Origin: Typha latifolia
Taxonomy: Eukaryota; Streptophyta; Magnoliopsida; Poales; Typhaceae
Assembly: GCA_019914945.1 (NCBI GenBank)
Contig: CM034107.1
Coordinates: forward strand, 5,022,001 to 5,086,000
Length of the DNA: 64,000 nucleotides
Direction: 5' to 3'
In this document: one piece after another, positions 11,159-24,900 of the stretch
Position numbering within the stretch: the first letter of the stretch is position 1
Layout: each line of letters opens with the position of its first letter
Program-made: the position numbers and the translations under genes
The notes under the pieces: model-generated
The model's database searches: none
Told to the model about the DNA's origin: nothing
Seen by the model: only the letters and a program-made list of their open reading frames with translations

Positions 11159-14100
11159 TTATGGTGACCGAAATGATTCCTGAGATCTGAGAGGAATGCC
11201 TTCAGCAGGGAAGCCATCCTCATCTGCGTGTTTTGGGAGTCGCACAGAAAGAGATGGGGAAAGCCCTGTCAAGCAGCGCAAAATTTCAGAGAATAATATA
11301 GTTGAAGGAACTTGAGCAAAATGGGAGCATACCATCACACATGTCCTTGGTCTTGTGAAGAAGGAATGTCCCAGAAAGAATTGTAACAAAGCCACACATC
11401 TCAGTGACAATTTGTGTAGGATTTTGTCTATCCCAGTCCTGCTAGTTAAAAATTCATTAGACACTTTCATAACTACTTCAATTAGTAAGTTGCCTGTCAC
11501 ACTTATCAGTATACAATGATTCCTGCTGTAAAAGTGCACCACCCTTCCCTTTTACTTATGGAGTTTCCAGTATGACAGTGATGATATATATATATATCAG
11601 AAACAGTATATGCAGTAACCCATGGTTAAAAAGCATTTAGTAGGAAATAGCAAGCATTGTAAGAAACAAAAGAGACATGTACCAAGTATCTTAGTTTAAC
11701 TAAGAATTAGGAATGGATCTATGGAAAATGTGCTCAATCAATAAGGAGAAGTTGATCAAAAGGAATGACATGTTTTCCGCACATTTCAATAGTAAAATAG
11801 GTAAGACAAGGATAAAAAGTAAGCATACATTCTCTTCTCATTATGCACTTGCATATATATTATTCAGCTATATGCATTTTCTCAACTTCTACTGTTGCTT
11901 TATGAACACTTGGCACCTATGCTAAGGAAGATGGTGTTCATTTGATCATGAATCCCAAAAGGTACAGGGAACAAAGGATTTTTTAAATACACCAATATAC
12001 GAACAAGCCCATGTGAAGTTATATAACCATTGTTTTTTTGGAAAGTATAATTTCCTCTTCAGATTCCATTTTGGGAACAAATGGCTTAGACAGAGGACAT
12101 TGGAGAAGTGCTACAAGTCCAAGTAGTAGACCATATGTCCATCAGAATGAGATTAACCTTAACTGCTTGATTTTCGAAAAAACCGTCAAATTGAATGGCA
12201 ATTCTAAAAAGACCTAGCAAGAGTGTATTGAAAAAGACATCATGATGAGTGCTTTCCTGGAGCTTTAACTTGCATCCCAAGTTACTAGTCATGCAAAAAG
12301 GTGCAAGTAATTAATGGCAATGAAATTTAGTACAATCATTTAAGCAAGATATGCACAATAAAAAATTAAAATATGAGGGCTGATTAAATTAATAAATTAT
12401 GCAGAAGAAGTTACCTTGAACATAATTACGCTAGCCAAAATGGTTAATGATGTAAACATTGTATAGTATATGGGTGATACAACTGCCGTATTGAACGTGT
12501 CAAGAGCCTGCATTACAAAAAATTATCATATTTAGGTATATCCTCGAGTAATTCAACACACAAACCTACTAATGTCAAGTCTCAATCAAATTAATAAAAA
12601 TTTAGGTGGTACAATAGAGATAAAGAAACAAAAACCAGAAAGTAATATATATTTATTTCAATTTCTTCAATAGTCAAACAGTAGCAGTAGTTTGTTTAGA
12701 CTTTAGACAGTCCATGCATCTATATTAATAAGTAAAACATTGCATCTGATTAGAAAGCAACCTAGTTCAGTAAGCTAAGCTAAGCAATCCTCAGGAGATA
12801 GCTCTCCAAATGGCCAACCTTACTAGGATAATAGGATTTCAGGGGACTCCTCAAAACATTCAAAATCTATGATAGTATAAATTAGATTAGCAAGGATTTC
12901 CAAAAGTGGAAAAACTAGTAATGTGTCACGCTGTTAATAGCTGTATGGAGCACTTCAATTCATATTACGGTTCATTTACATATTACACAAAAAGAATGAG
13001 CATTGACTAGACCAATTCATTAGAAGTAGATAGCCCAGGTACTTTTTCAGCGTTCTGTCCTCTATCGTGAGTTTCATAAGTCCCAGTTGAAACAGATAAA
13101 TTTTGACTAGTACTCAATAATTAAACCAAGACTCTAAGAATGTACATGTTTTGCATCTCTTTTTATCAGAAAAACACAACTTCATTCAAAAGAAATTGAC
13201 TTTGAGCCTCCATTTGAGATCCATGGATTAGATTCTAAAATGGGTCAAGGCATCAGGTGCTTCTCTCTCCCTCTAAATCATTAAATTTGTGAAATTCTAG
13301 ATATAGCTTTTAAAACTTGTCAAGAAAGAAGCGATTATCCTATTAGTTTCATCTAATTTCAAGACATATCTCAACAATACTAATATGAAAATCAGCAACA
13401 TTTTATATGAAAGTAGACATAAATATCACCTTGATGTATAAAAAATTAAAAAGAACAGCGAGTAATGATTTCTAGATTTTTATCTTTTAATCTTTTTTAC
13501 AATTTCTAATTTGAGGAGTATCTGGCAAAAACTTATAGGGAAACTAGAAGACATCAAATCTATTGGAAACAAAACTCTAGGAGACCTCCAAAGCTGAAAA
13601 TGGTACTTGAAATCTTGACTTAGTATCAAATAGCTATCCAACATTCTTATGTACAAGGCTCAGAACATAAAGATGCAGACATAAATAGAACTTGTAGAAA
13701 AGAATACATGGAAAAAAAAAAAAGTGATGGAACAAGTACTAGGAAGTAAGACAATGAAATTCTTAATTGAATAGTTACAAGAAACCAACCAGTAAGCTTT
13801 TGCTAGCAATGTCAGAGTGAGAAAGAAAAATAGTGAATAATTTCCTGAAGAACAGTAGAGCATGATGTGCTAGCTATTTGTTGCCAGTGAGATTAAGCTC
13901 AGTTAGTCAGCAGCATCAAATGTGAAGGGAGAATCCCAGTTACAAATCCTTCAGCAGTATATTTTTGTAGTATGAGAATTCATTCCTGTTGCACCATTTG
14001 TGCCATTTTAAGGGCCTATGGTGGCATTTGGTTCGGGTCCAAGGATTTCCCTTGAACCCAGCCAGGCAACAGTAATCATATTTAATAACCAAATGGTACT

Positions 14101-17100
14101 TTATCTCTAGCCATTTTCAAAAGGTGAGAGGAGAAAGAAAAATAAAATGAGGCTAAGTTTGAATTATTCTCAAATTATAAATTTACCCCTAAAATGACTT
14201 GCACTAGTCTTTTACAAATTTAACAATAATATTCTAGTACTAACATCTTTAATTTCTCTCCAAAACTAATTTTTCACTTTTTCATGTCACATCAAATGTA
14301 ATAATAATAACCCTATTTCAAATCATCTTATATATCTACAATTTTCTTCCAAAATGGATACATTTTCACTCTTTCATATCACATCAAAGATAAGCATGCA
14401 ACCACCTTTATTAGTAAAACAACAATCACTTTTATAGGTAAACCCACAACTACAACAAAGATAAGTCTGCAAGCGGCCTTGTAAGCATGCAACATCCTTA
14501 CTAAGCATGATAATCGGGTTTTGTTATGATGAATTATTAGGATTGTAATTTTGATATTGTATAAGTTTTGAGTTGGAAATGTATTATTTTGTTTGTATGA
14601 ATGTATGATACACTTTTTGAAAATTGAAATTTTGTTCTAAACTCAATTGGATGGGTTTTATTATGATGAATTATTAGGATTGTAATTTTGATATTGTATG
14701 AATTTTGAGTTAAAATATGTTATTTTATTTGTGTAATACACCATTTATATATAATAAATTAGTAAATATTAAATTTTATATAGGATTTATATTAAACGGG
14801 TTAGACGGGTCGTGTTAACGTGTCGGGTTAACACGACCCGTTTAAGTATACGGGTTAGACGGATCGTGTTAGCGTGTCGTGTTAACTTGACCCGTTTATT
14901 AAACGGGTTAGGCGGTTCGTGTCGTGTTACCCGTTTATTAATCGTGTCGTGTTTGTGTTTACTAAATGCAACCCGTTTATTAATCGGGTCGTGTTCGTGT
15001 CAAGGTAATGTTGACCCGACTCGAATCTGACCCGACCCGAACCCGCTTAACCCGACCCGAACCCGCTTAACCCGACCCGAACCTGCTTAACCCGACCCGA
15101 TTGCCACCCCTAACTGTTGGTTGTTGGTAGTTGAATTGATGTATGGATTTTGAATTGAATTTATGGTTAAAGGCTTAGAATTGTTATTTTTGTGTTGTAT
15201 AAGTTTGAGTTGAAAGATATTATTTGTTTGTATAATGGACCATTTATGTAGAGTAAATCATTAAATATTGATTTTTATATGGGTATATATTATTTGTGTT
15301 GTGTTATTGTGTTGTGCTAAATAGGTTAGGGTGTCGTGTTATTAGTATTGTATTAAACATGTTAATGTGTTATGTTAAATAGGTTATCTTGTCGTGTTAA
15401 CACTACTCGTTTATTAAATAGGTTACACGGGTTGTGTCGTGTTCAAGGTTCCAAAAATCGGTATCGGTATCGGGATCGGGATTGGCCGTCCAGAAAAACG
15501 ATATGTATCGGCCGCCTGTATCGGATTGGACTATTTTAATTAAATAAAATTCTAAATATTATTAAAAATGTTGAGAAATTTCTAAAAATTATAAGAAAAT
15601 AAGAAATAATAATTACTCACATATAAAGCCTAAAAAATAAAAATCTCTCTTCCTCCCTCTCTTCTTTACTATCACTCTAACTATTAGTCTGAAATATTCA
15701 TTCTCTCCCATACTTTTTTTTCCCTATCTTTCTCTCTCTCTCTCTTTCTCACCCTCTTTTTTTTATCTTTTCCTCTCCCTCACTCTCTCTTCCTTTTTCT
15801 CTCTCTCTCACCCTCTTTTTTTTTAATCTCTTTATCTCTCTCTCTCTCTCTCTGACAGCTGCTGCAGCTAGCTGCTATGTGTGTGTGTGTCTCTCTCTCT
15901 CTAACAGCTGTTGCAGCTAGCTGCTGTCAGCAGCAGCTGTCACAGTAGCAGGCAGCTGTCTGCTGCTGCAGGTGGGTGTACAGGCCGAAACCAGCCGATC
16001 CCGGCTGGTTTCGGCCTGGATCGGGATCGGCTATAGCCGATCTTGATCTGTTTCGACTGATCCCACTCGGGATCGGCCGAAACTGGAATCTTTGGTGGTG
16101 TTACCTATTTAATCAAATGAGTTATGTTCGTGTCTACCAAATACAACTCATTTAATAATCGGGTCGTTTCTTGTCGAAATGAATTTGACCGGACTCGAAC
16201 CCACTTAACACTACTCGATTGCCACCCCTACGCAAAACACCAAAATTTCTCAAACTAAGTTTATCTATAGTGCATTCCAATGATATCAAAGTGTGCAAGG
16301 GTATTTCAATAAACACCGAAGAGACGAGATTAGGGTTTTCCTTGTGCCATATAAAAGGATCACCCTCCTTATCGACTCGATTAGCCTACTAGGTTTTTCA
16401 AAGGGGCGTTTGAATACACCAACCTTACTTCTATGATAATTTTCTTCTAGGCTTTCCATTCTCTCCTATTGATACGATTGTATCTCGAGCTTCTCTTCCA
16501 TGTGCTTGGCTTAGAGTAAAACTCTTGTTGTATCCTTTTGTTGTTTCTTGGTTATCCTGTGGGCCTCACATAATCTCATGTTTGGTATGAAATTTATAAA
16601 CGAGATTAGGAGTTTGGACCAAATATCATATCCCCCAAAAAGGGGATATAGCATCTCACGTTAGAGGATGAGATGATATATATCGAGTGGAGGGATAAGA
16701 GCTTTATTCCTATATTATCCTTATATAAGAAATAATAAATTTAGATATATAAATAACAACCTAACAATCTTAATTACTCAAATCTTATTTTTATAATTTT
16801 TATTATTTTTAGTATTTTATATTTTGTATTTATTTAAAGTATTGCCATATTAGATAAATTTACATTTTTTTTATTATTAAACATTTTTATATTAACTTAT
16901 TCTATTATTTGTATTACTTTTGGTTTTAAATGATTAATTTTGATAATTAACATAATATAATTTAATGATATAATTTAAGATTGAGATAATTAACAATAAT
17001 TTAAAATAGTAAGGCATTACTAATTTTCTTTATTGAGGATAATAATATAATTTTGTTTAATTATCCCATATATAGTATTGTATAAATCAAATAATAGATT

Positions 17101-20100
17101 AAAATTGTAATATGGGATTAGTAATCTTAAGAAACATATTATCTCTTAGGATAAGCTTAGGGATGACTCATCCTCTCTTATCTAATCCTACAACCAAACG
17201 CACCATTAGTGTCTTGTCCAGCACATTTGCATATTAGCTTTGATGATAAAGAAAGAAATAAGAAAAGGTATCAACTTATTTTTAAAATACGTTATAAGTA
17301 TCAGCATATGTATCACACCATGTAAATCCTACATAAAACTAATTTGAGCTTTTAAACCTCTTACTAAAATAGTAATTGTATACATCAACATGAATATCTA
17401 CCCTCATATTCTTTTCTTCTAAAACTTAATCAAAACATGTATACATCACAGCCATAGTTCAGTCTTCTTTCCATAAAAGATGCAACTTCTTACAATTCTT
17501 ACAAGATCTTTTTCCCTTACAGATCCTATTAGAATTTATGTCACAACTATATTATTTCTACAATTTATAAAAGAAGCCCTCCCACAAGATCAACATTTAA
17601 GTTACAAATTCATTTCTCATCTTTAGAAATCAAGAGAAATCTCTCTTAGAGGCATATGAGCTTTGTTAAGTCTCAATGTTCATCTAGTTTCAAGAAGCAT
17701 ATACTTATCATGCCAAAGGTTAAAGAATTCCAATATGATAGTCACCTATGTTGCAGGCATATGAAAGAAAGGAGTGATCAAAGAAGACACACCTATGTAT
17801 ATTTTTGGGGTCATATTTTATACAAATGAGAATAGGCCAATAAATATCTTCTGATGGAGATGAAATCATGAAAGATCACATTACCTTGTTAAGATAGTTC
17901 ATTTGGGTAATAATACATGCAAGTACAACTATAGTGAAAGCCCATGTTTGTGGATAAATTAGCTGATTCATTCCAGAAAATGTCAGCTTCAAAGCTATTC
18001 CAAGAGCTTTAACACTCATGACCTGCCAAAATTGGGAGTGACAAAAATGTGAAATTTGCAACTTACCCAGGAACACAAGGACAAGATAATAAGGATAAAT
18101 TATGGACATAGAGAAATACATACCGATAGAGAACCTACAAGAGAACAAACACCAATGTACACCATGATATGTGTCTGTCCATAATGTGGGATATAACGAA
18201 ATATAAGTATGAAAACTGCCACAAGTACAGTTGCTGCATATAAAAGAAAAGCTGCAGGAAGCACGAATTTTCGTCTTAGCAAGTTGCAAAAGAATCTGAC
18301 CAAAAAAGGACAGGAATGATGCCAAGCTAGGCAAATGTTCTCTGTGATAAAATAAAGGGGCAGGATAACAGCCAAAACCTGGTTCAGTAGCAAGATCCCA
18401 TACTTCCGTCACAGACTCAATCTCACGCTCCTGAGGAGCATGGAGAACAATAGTTGTTGATCCCACAACACAGAGTACACAGCCAAGAATCCCAAATATA
18501 TGTAGCCTCTCCCGAAGAATAATGTGTGCAAGGGCCGCACTACAGTTTATAGTTATTAACATATGAGAGAATGAACCATGAGGAGACAAAAAAAAAATTG
18601 AAGGAAAATATGACCATCAATTCAAGTTCATGCCTGACGATAATGCTAAGTGCACCAAGAGGAGTGACCAAAATAGCTGGTGCAAATGCATAAGCAGCAA
18701 AATTGGCAACTTCCCCAACAATCACTGTTATGTTAGACAAAACTTATTAGCCTTTACTTTTTCAGGAAGATATACTAACTCACACTCACCAAAAAAGTCA
18801 AAAGTTTAGTAACAAGAGTTGAGCACTGACTTGTAATCATCCCTGCCCACCAAAGAGGCTCATACAAATAAGAGTAGCCCCCGACTCCTGTTAAAAGTGA
18901 AATGTCAATTATTTCCAATTTCACAAGCCAAGAGAAAAACATTAAGAAATCAATAATTGCAGGATTCCTGACTTTAAGAAGTCACATACCAATGCTCTTG
19001 GTATGAATCAAGGAAAGGAATGGAAGGAGAGTAGAAGTCAAACAAGAGACACCTTAGAACCATTAACAACTAGATATTTATATGAAAGAAATAATGCATC
19101 AAGTTCCTGTGCTTCAGACCATGAAGGCATTTGGAAAACAACAGAAACTGTTGTACTCAGTACTTAAGATTTTCTTTTCCAAGATATAGTCTGCTTCCTT
19201 ATTTTAACGCAATTGCATAAGTAGCTTAGTATGTAGCTGTGTCAAATGCAAGGATCAAGTCATGGTATGGGCACATGTTGACCACTGGGCATATGCTTCG
19301 CACAACCTGCCACAATTCAGGCACAGTGCCGGTTTGACACTGATGGATCAGTAAAGTCAGCATGCTTTGACATAGAGAACCTTAAAATTTGAAACATTAC
19401 CAAATGTATTTTTAAATAAAAATACACTATCAATTGATGTTTTCATTACAGTTTCATGCAAACAGATTAATTCTGACAAAACACTGCCAACAGGGAAGCC
19501 AATTTGGGAAATCTGTTTGCCCCAATTCTAGCTAAAACTTCTACATAAAAGTAAATAGAATTTGTTTGCAATGTATCATAAAATGGTCGATATATAAGAC
19601 TCAATAGTTGTCAAGATTACTAATATCTTTTTAAAGCTTCTGCTCCAAGTAAATAATAAGATATATTTCAGATGAATTTGTACGAGAGCTTCAATTAAAA
19701 GAAACCTGCATTTGATTTTCAGATTTCAAATTTGAGTTGAGCAGATGGGCAAACTTTAGTTTTCCCAATTTGGCCATAAACTCCAGCAGAAATTCAGAAG
19801 AATTGCATGAGATCTCTCCTATGAGAAAATATCTCGTATCCATCAGCCTGGACGATGATCATTAATTTACTTATTTAAGTCTTATTTATCCAGTACTGTA
19901 ATTCTTGACAACAGATTGGGACATTTCATTTTCCCTAAATGTACCCAAAGGTCAAAACAATTTCTTCTATCCCTCTTGCAATTATTTGAGTTGTTTATGA
20001 GAATGAGCAGTGACTCCAAAGCTGCTTTCAGCTTAAAATAACCTTTTATAGAGCAAGGTGAAGAAGGAAGGGCATCATGGATGCTATTCATACTCATAAT

Positions 20101-21465
20101 ACCTGCAACAATGTTAATGGAGTAACATGGCAATCCATGATCAAAGTATAATGACAAATCTTTTATTGTGATCAGGTGAAGATCGTAATGTTATTGTTGA
20201 AAGAAAAAACACTAGAAAATCACATAAAAAAGACCTTCTCAACAATACTACTCGCATCTACAAAATTAAGTAGTTCACATAAACATATGCTTCTAAGTCT
20301 AAGTATTATGATACGATACAATGCTGATGTGATCTTTTAAATAGTTGTTCAGCAACATAAGACTCCAGGCACACATATTTTGTTAGAAAAAAATGATTTG
20401 ATTTCTTTTTTCTTTTTCTAAATAACAAAGATATGCATCCAAATTATTTGCATTCATCCCACATGTACTATTTTCCGTCATTCATCTCTCTGCACTATAA
20501 AATGTCCACCAATAAGAGGGTCAGAGAACCTAGCCCTCCACTAGTAAGGAATGAAGAAATTATTTTGTATTGTTCCTAGACAAATCCTTTTTGGTTTTAG
20601 ACTTTTAGTCTACCTATCCTTGTCTTATCCGATCATACAATGCAGTCTCCATAGAACAACTCTAGACCAACTTTGAAGCTGAATTAACCCTTTTAAATCA
20701 TTAGACAACAGACTCCAGTGATGTTATTATATTAGAGTTATACATCACCGCAATAGGCAAACATGCAATTACTTCTCAACTCCTTCTTTCATTGAGTCCT
20801 TTATCATCAGAAATATAATTTTCGTCTAATGACAAATTAAAGGGTGGTAATCTGCAACTTGAAAGACAAGAATAAGGGAAAATGCTAAATTTCGGAATGT
20901 ACATTCATCCTGAAAATATGGTAAAGAGCTCAATGTACATTGTGGTCAACACAGTACTGAATCTCAGATCTTGGTTTATCATTGCTCAGGACTTCATTGA
21001 TAGTGACTCCTATCAGTTCCAAGTGGGTACTATATTCCTCATTTTCTTGATAAAGTCCCTTTTCCCTTATTTTACTTGCCCAAACCTCTCCAATAGTTTG
21101 TACAATCAATTGCGTAGAGATAGAAAAGGTTTCAAATACCTTTACGTGTGGTGACTTCAATTAGTTTCAAGTTAAGATTCCAAATTCGCAACACAAGATT
21201 GCATTTTGATCAAGATGTAACGCACTACATCAGTAAAAATTTACAAAATTTCCCAAAAAACACTAAAGAAAAGAGAGAAATTACACCGACCTGCTCTAAC
21301 TCCAGAAGCGCCCGCCTTCTTCAACCCTTTCTTCTTCACGATAAAGCTGGCCCCAATAAAAGAGCTAGACGAGAGCGCGAGGATGAGCCCTTTGATGTTA
21401 TCGGATGACATGCCGGTGTACGACAACACCCAGCTCGCCCCAGACCCCTCCGCCGCGGGCGCCAT
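11159..21465 (-). CDS. NIPA-type magnesium transporter, nine exons, 351 aa
   Basis: Exons on the minus strand (high to low): 21465-21291, 18887-18831, 18724-18634, 18539-18379, 18251-18124, 18022-17885, 12507-12415, 11438-11333, 11265-11159. The joined frame is 351 codons plus TAA with consistent phases. It starts MAPAAEGSG; an ATG six codons further upstream is possible but would not match the usual NIPA N-terminus. Family signatures include [10 protein letters not shown] and [12 protein letters not shown] (residues ~20-50), [12 protein letters not shown] (exon 2), [20 protein letters not shown] (exon 3), [20 protein letters not shown] (exon 4), [15 protein letters not shown] (exon 5), [19 protein letters not shown] (exons 6-7) and [13 protein letters not shown] (exon 8). 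Repeated hydrophobic spans agree with the eight or nine membrane helices of NIPA proteins. The family moves Mg2+ across plasma or endosomal membranes; localisation cannot be read here. Length is normal. Intron 6 (12508-17884) is swollen by transposons. Intron 3 has a GC donor. Confidence 0.95.
14500..16230. mobile_element. Nested hAT-type repeats with ACGGGT/CGGGTC subterminal arrays (NIPA intron 6)
   Basis: Two right ends of the same family are visible: CGATTGCCACCCCTA ending at about 15112 and at 16230 (reverse complement TAGGGGTGGCAATCG). Sequence upstream of each contains many copies of CGGGTT, ACGACCCG and TTTAATAAACGGGT-like words. About 14500-14760 matches, in reverse complement, the interior of the intact copy at 44970-46746. 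The 16230 copy seems to be the host of the 15112 copy and of the CAAGG MITE at 15444-16094. I could not find the matching left ends, so boundaries are approximate. Confidence 0.65.
15444..16094. mobile_element. CAAGG-type MITE, near-perfect 8-bp TSD (NIPA intron 6)
   Basis: The left end CAAGGTTCCAAAAATCGG and the reverse-complemented right end CAAAGATTCCAGTTTCGG are imperfect inverted repeats. Flanks GTCGTGTT (15436-15443) and GTGGTGTT (16095-16102) match at 7 of 8 bases, as in hAT insertions. Subterminal sequence is rich in GGGATCGG/CCGATCCCG words on both sides. The middle (about 15650-15910) has CT-rich low complexity and GCAGCTG repeats. No transposase is present. A relative is at 43000-43430. 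Confidence 0.8.
16575..17207. mobile_element. Probable MITE with (G)TTTGGT-type ends (NIPA intron 6)
   Basis: The left side contains CATGTTTGGTATGAAAT and the right side contains CAACCAAACGCACCATTAG (reverse complement GGTGCGTTTGGTTG). Both sides also have related GAGATTAGG / ATCTAATCC segments inside. The interior is AT-rich without a frame. GTTTGGTT ends suggest a PIF/Harbinger-type MITE. A 3-bp target duplication could not be settled, so limits are approximate. Confidence 0.45.
18540..18633 (-). other. GC-AG intron 3 of the NIPA-type gene
   Basis: On the minus strand the exon ends ...ATTATCGTCAG and the intron starts GCATGA; it ends ...AACTGTAG before TGCGGCC. Using the GC donor gives ...[13 protein letters not shown], matching the NIPA consensus. 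The nearest GT (GTCAGG, five bases earlier) would shift the frame. The 94-nt intron is flanked by well conserved coding sequence on both sides. Confidence 0.85.
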
Positions 21466-21898
21466 GGAAGAAGACCGAAGCAAGTCCTTACCAGTCGAGA
21501 TCCAAAACCCCTCTTCTAATCCGATCCCTTCCCCGTCAGATCCAACGGCTTAGCCATGGCGGCGGCCCATCGGCCCCTAGATACGCTGTCTGAGGCGGCA
21601 GCGCACGCGGCGACTGGTCGGCGCTGCGGTCGTCGGCGGTAGCGATCGGAGATCTCGCGGCGGTAAGGAAGCCCCGGATTCCTACTAGTTACGTACTGGC
21701 GGATCGAGATTCGGGAGAAAGAAGTCGTCGAGAGGAGACGACGAGAATTAACGCGGGGGAAAAGAATTTAGTAATCGGATAAGGAGTCATTATCGCACTT
21801 ATTCTACGGATATGATATGATAAAAGGGGTGGATAAGTTGAGTTATTCTCGAGAACAGGAGGGCGTGCTCCACTGGCTGTCGTCACGTCGAGAATTAG

Positions 21899-21924
21899 AA
21901 TTAATTAATTAATTAATTAATTAA
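21899..21924. repeat. (AATT)n microsatellite
   Basis: A run of about six AATT units lies about 435 bp upstream of the NIPA-type start codon. Confidence 0.9.
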
Positions 21925-22879
21925 TGCTTTCAACGGTTCGCTACCAACATAAGGAACAAGTGGGAACCGAATTAAATTTATAATTATTAAATTCGGGTCA
22001 TAAACGAATTGACTCCCTACCCCCAAATTAATATATATTTAAATTAAATCGCGATGGGTCGTCTCAATCTGTTTATGACCTAATTATTTATTTATGATCC
22101 CACAATAGTTCATTTATGACATGATTAATCTGTGTACACTTGAATCATGGGGATGATTTGCATCTTAATTGCATCTCTAACCTATCATCAACCTTCTTTA
22201 TCTTAAAGTCCTAACACTGTTAAACCCCTTCACTCTTTAAAGACCTGCTCACTATGTTCTACTAACATGGCCTTTCATCGAAAGCAAAAATATATTGCAG
22301 TTTAAGGTAATAGAATAGTCATCACTTGATGCATATTTTTAGTGCACACATTAAAGCTCGATGGAATGACACTGTAAACCTCTAACTTTTACTTATAATT
22401 TTCTTTTGCTAGCTAAGTTTGATTTTTTTCTTTTTCAAATTAATGTTTGTGCATTTCTTCGTTGTCCGGCCGTGAACTATAAAGCTACTGTAATCAATCT
22501 CCCAAATTATTCATTCTATTACGATATGTCAATAAAGCATCTAAAATTAATTAATTTATATAAATACTAAGATGTCCAAAAATACTAATTATCCAACCTT
22601 TATAATATATCTTGTCTTACTTTAGCTCAACTCACATCTTTAACCTTGCAATTTAATTAAAAAAATTTAAAATTTTATAACTATAATAGAATTATCAATC
22701 CTATAATCATTATCTCTCAATTAGATATCTTTATTTAAAAACTCAAATGCAAACTTGTAAGTATTACAATTATTAAGATCAATCTCATTATTCTAAAAGA
22801 CTCGTTCAATAACTTCTCATAATAATTTAACATGTAAGCCAATGGTTATATAAATGCTAATATAGTCATTTTCTATACA

Positions 22880-23475
22880 TCACTATATGTCGCCGAGCCG
22901 AGCACTGTAGCAATTAGTGGGAGAAGAATCGAGGAAGAGGAAGAAGAAGAAGAAGAAGAAGAAGAAGAAGAAGAAGAAGAAGAAGAAGAAGAAGAAGAAG
23001 AAAAAAAAAAGAAGAAAAGAAGAAGAAGGAGAAGAGAGTAAGAGAAGAAGAGAAAGAGGAAAGGAGGGAAGGAGGAGCTGGGCCTACGGGGAGGGGCTTG
23101 GCCCCTATTGGCCAGCCAATAGCTAATCTCTTGTCGACATCTCGGTTCCGGCAAACCCGATAGAGAAAGGGAATGAGAGAGAAGGGCTCACTAGCGCCGG
23201 TGGAGGTGGTGGCGGCAATAAGAGTGAGAGAGAGAGAGAGAGAGAAAAGAGAGATGATAGTGAGAGGAGACAGAAAAAGAGAAGAGAGAGAGGCGGTGGG
23301 GGATGGAGGATGGCGACGACTATGGCGGTGGAGAGGCCCGCCACGCCAGCTGGCCTAGCCAAGTTAGCCGAGTAGGCAGCTGGGGGCGCATGGCCCCCTC
23401 AGCGCATGCCAGCCCAGCTTAGCACGAGGTCGGCCACGTCATGCCATGCAATTTTTTTTTACAGGTTGTTATAGT
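22880..23475 (-). mobile_element. LTR fragment, same family as 50463-53519
   Basis: On the minus strand it begins TATAACAACCTG followed by an A-run and GCATGGCATGACGTGGCC. This parallels the plus-strand copies at 50463 (TGTAACAACC, A-run, GCATGGCACGACACGGCC) and 54130. It then shares the GGCTGGCC-rich tract, a long pyrimidine-rich stretch and GCTACAGTGCTCGGCTCGGC near 22890. The expected TG terminus has become TA. The far end is missing, so this is a 5' portion of one LTR. Confidence 0.6.
22941..23001. repeat. (GAA)n microsatellite inside the LTR fragment
   Basis: About 20 consecutive AAG/GAA triplets. On the minus strand it is read as poly-serine in a spurious open frame. Confidence 0.95.
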
Positions 23476-24852
23476 TTTGATTAAAAATTTTAGGATGCTC
23501 ATAGATTTTCTTATAAAATGTAATTTTTAAATAATAGTATGTTAATTATGCTATTTGGATTATCTTAGAGTTGGACCCTTCACCACTTTATATATCTTCT
23601 TTTTTTCATTTATGGTATCTCTACATGTTACGTATCAGATTTGGACCAACTCAAATGTAAGAAAATTATAAAAATTTAGATGGTGGTATTCTCATGAGAT
23701 AGGGTTCTAATGACTCTAGTTTCACATCATTTGAATATCTAAATGAAAATATATAATTAAAATAGTGGAGAAAGGACATAATAGGGTATAATAGTAAATA
23801 TCCGATGTTGTGGTGGTCATCGGAGGCGGCTGACGGTCGTAAAGTAGAGTGACTACTGGTGGAGGAAGGTAACTAGGTTTCAAAGATCGAAATGCTTCTA
23901 CGGCTGTGACATATATTCCTAGAAAGATAAAGACGATCTAACAGCTACAGGAAAAAAATGCGAGATAATAAAATAATTTAACTCAAATGACCATTCTCGA
24001 TTCCCCTTAATCAACACATAACCACTCCTATTTATAGGAGTAAAAATTTGATCTAACCCGGTTCGCATCATGAGACATGATCTTGATGAATAACATCCCA
24101 TTGTAACGAAGAGAGTGTATGGGATGTTTATAAAACTTATTATATACTTTATTGCTTACACTAATTACAAATAGTTTTTTTTTTATTTACAGATTAAATG
24201 TGGTGTATTTCTATTAGAGTAGGAAGACTGTACATGACTAAGATTTTCGTTTGATTTTATAAGATATATCAAAAATTAGGTTTAAGATTGTTCCGAAAAT
24301 TGCTTTAGATAGGCTAGAATAATATTACTATATGACGAACAAAGATTAGTATGGTGTGAAACATTAAATTGGAACTTTATAAAGTGTTATAAATATTAGA
24401 AGTATTCTACAAACTTTACGAAACTGTTGTAAGTATTATTTTTTATTTAACATAGATTATGAAAGAATGATGTCATTATTTTGGTAATATTGTGATCATT
24501 GCGATATGCTTATATGTTCGGCAAATAAAATTGCGATCATTGGTACTTAGTAATCATTGATATTATTAAGTTAATCATTATTACATATTTATTGTTATAA
24601 ATGATATGGTTTATTTGATAAATATAATTATGATCATTAATATTTATAGGTACCTGAAAATTTTCTTTACAAATATAGGTAACACAATTTTCTTTACAAA
24701 TATACATAACAGAGAACATGAAAACGAGCATAGAGAAAACATAAGTTCCAAATTATTATCTTGAACACCAATAAATAAGTCGAATATATTAATTAAGTTC
24801 GAGATATCTCATTTCAAAATCAAAATCGCCATGATTACTTTGCATCAGTAGA

Positions 24853-24858
<6 letters not shown>

Positions 24859-24897
<39 letters not shown>
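24859..24897. repeat. (TA)n microsatellite
   Basis: An uninterrupted run of about 19 TA dinucleotides. Confidence 0.95.

Positions 24898-24900
<3 letters not shown>

Noticed and set aside
14018..14095. Short palindromic CATTTGGTT...AACCAAATG segment
   Set aside because: Too short and lacks a convincing TSD; it could be chance or a fossil MITE.
22873..23362. Poly-serine, poly-lysine and Arg/Glu-rich frames
   Set aside because: Translations of a GAA microsatellite and GA-rich LTR sequence.
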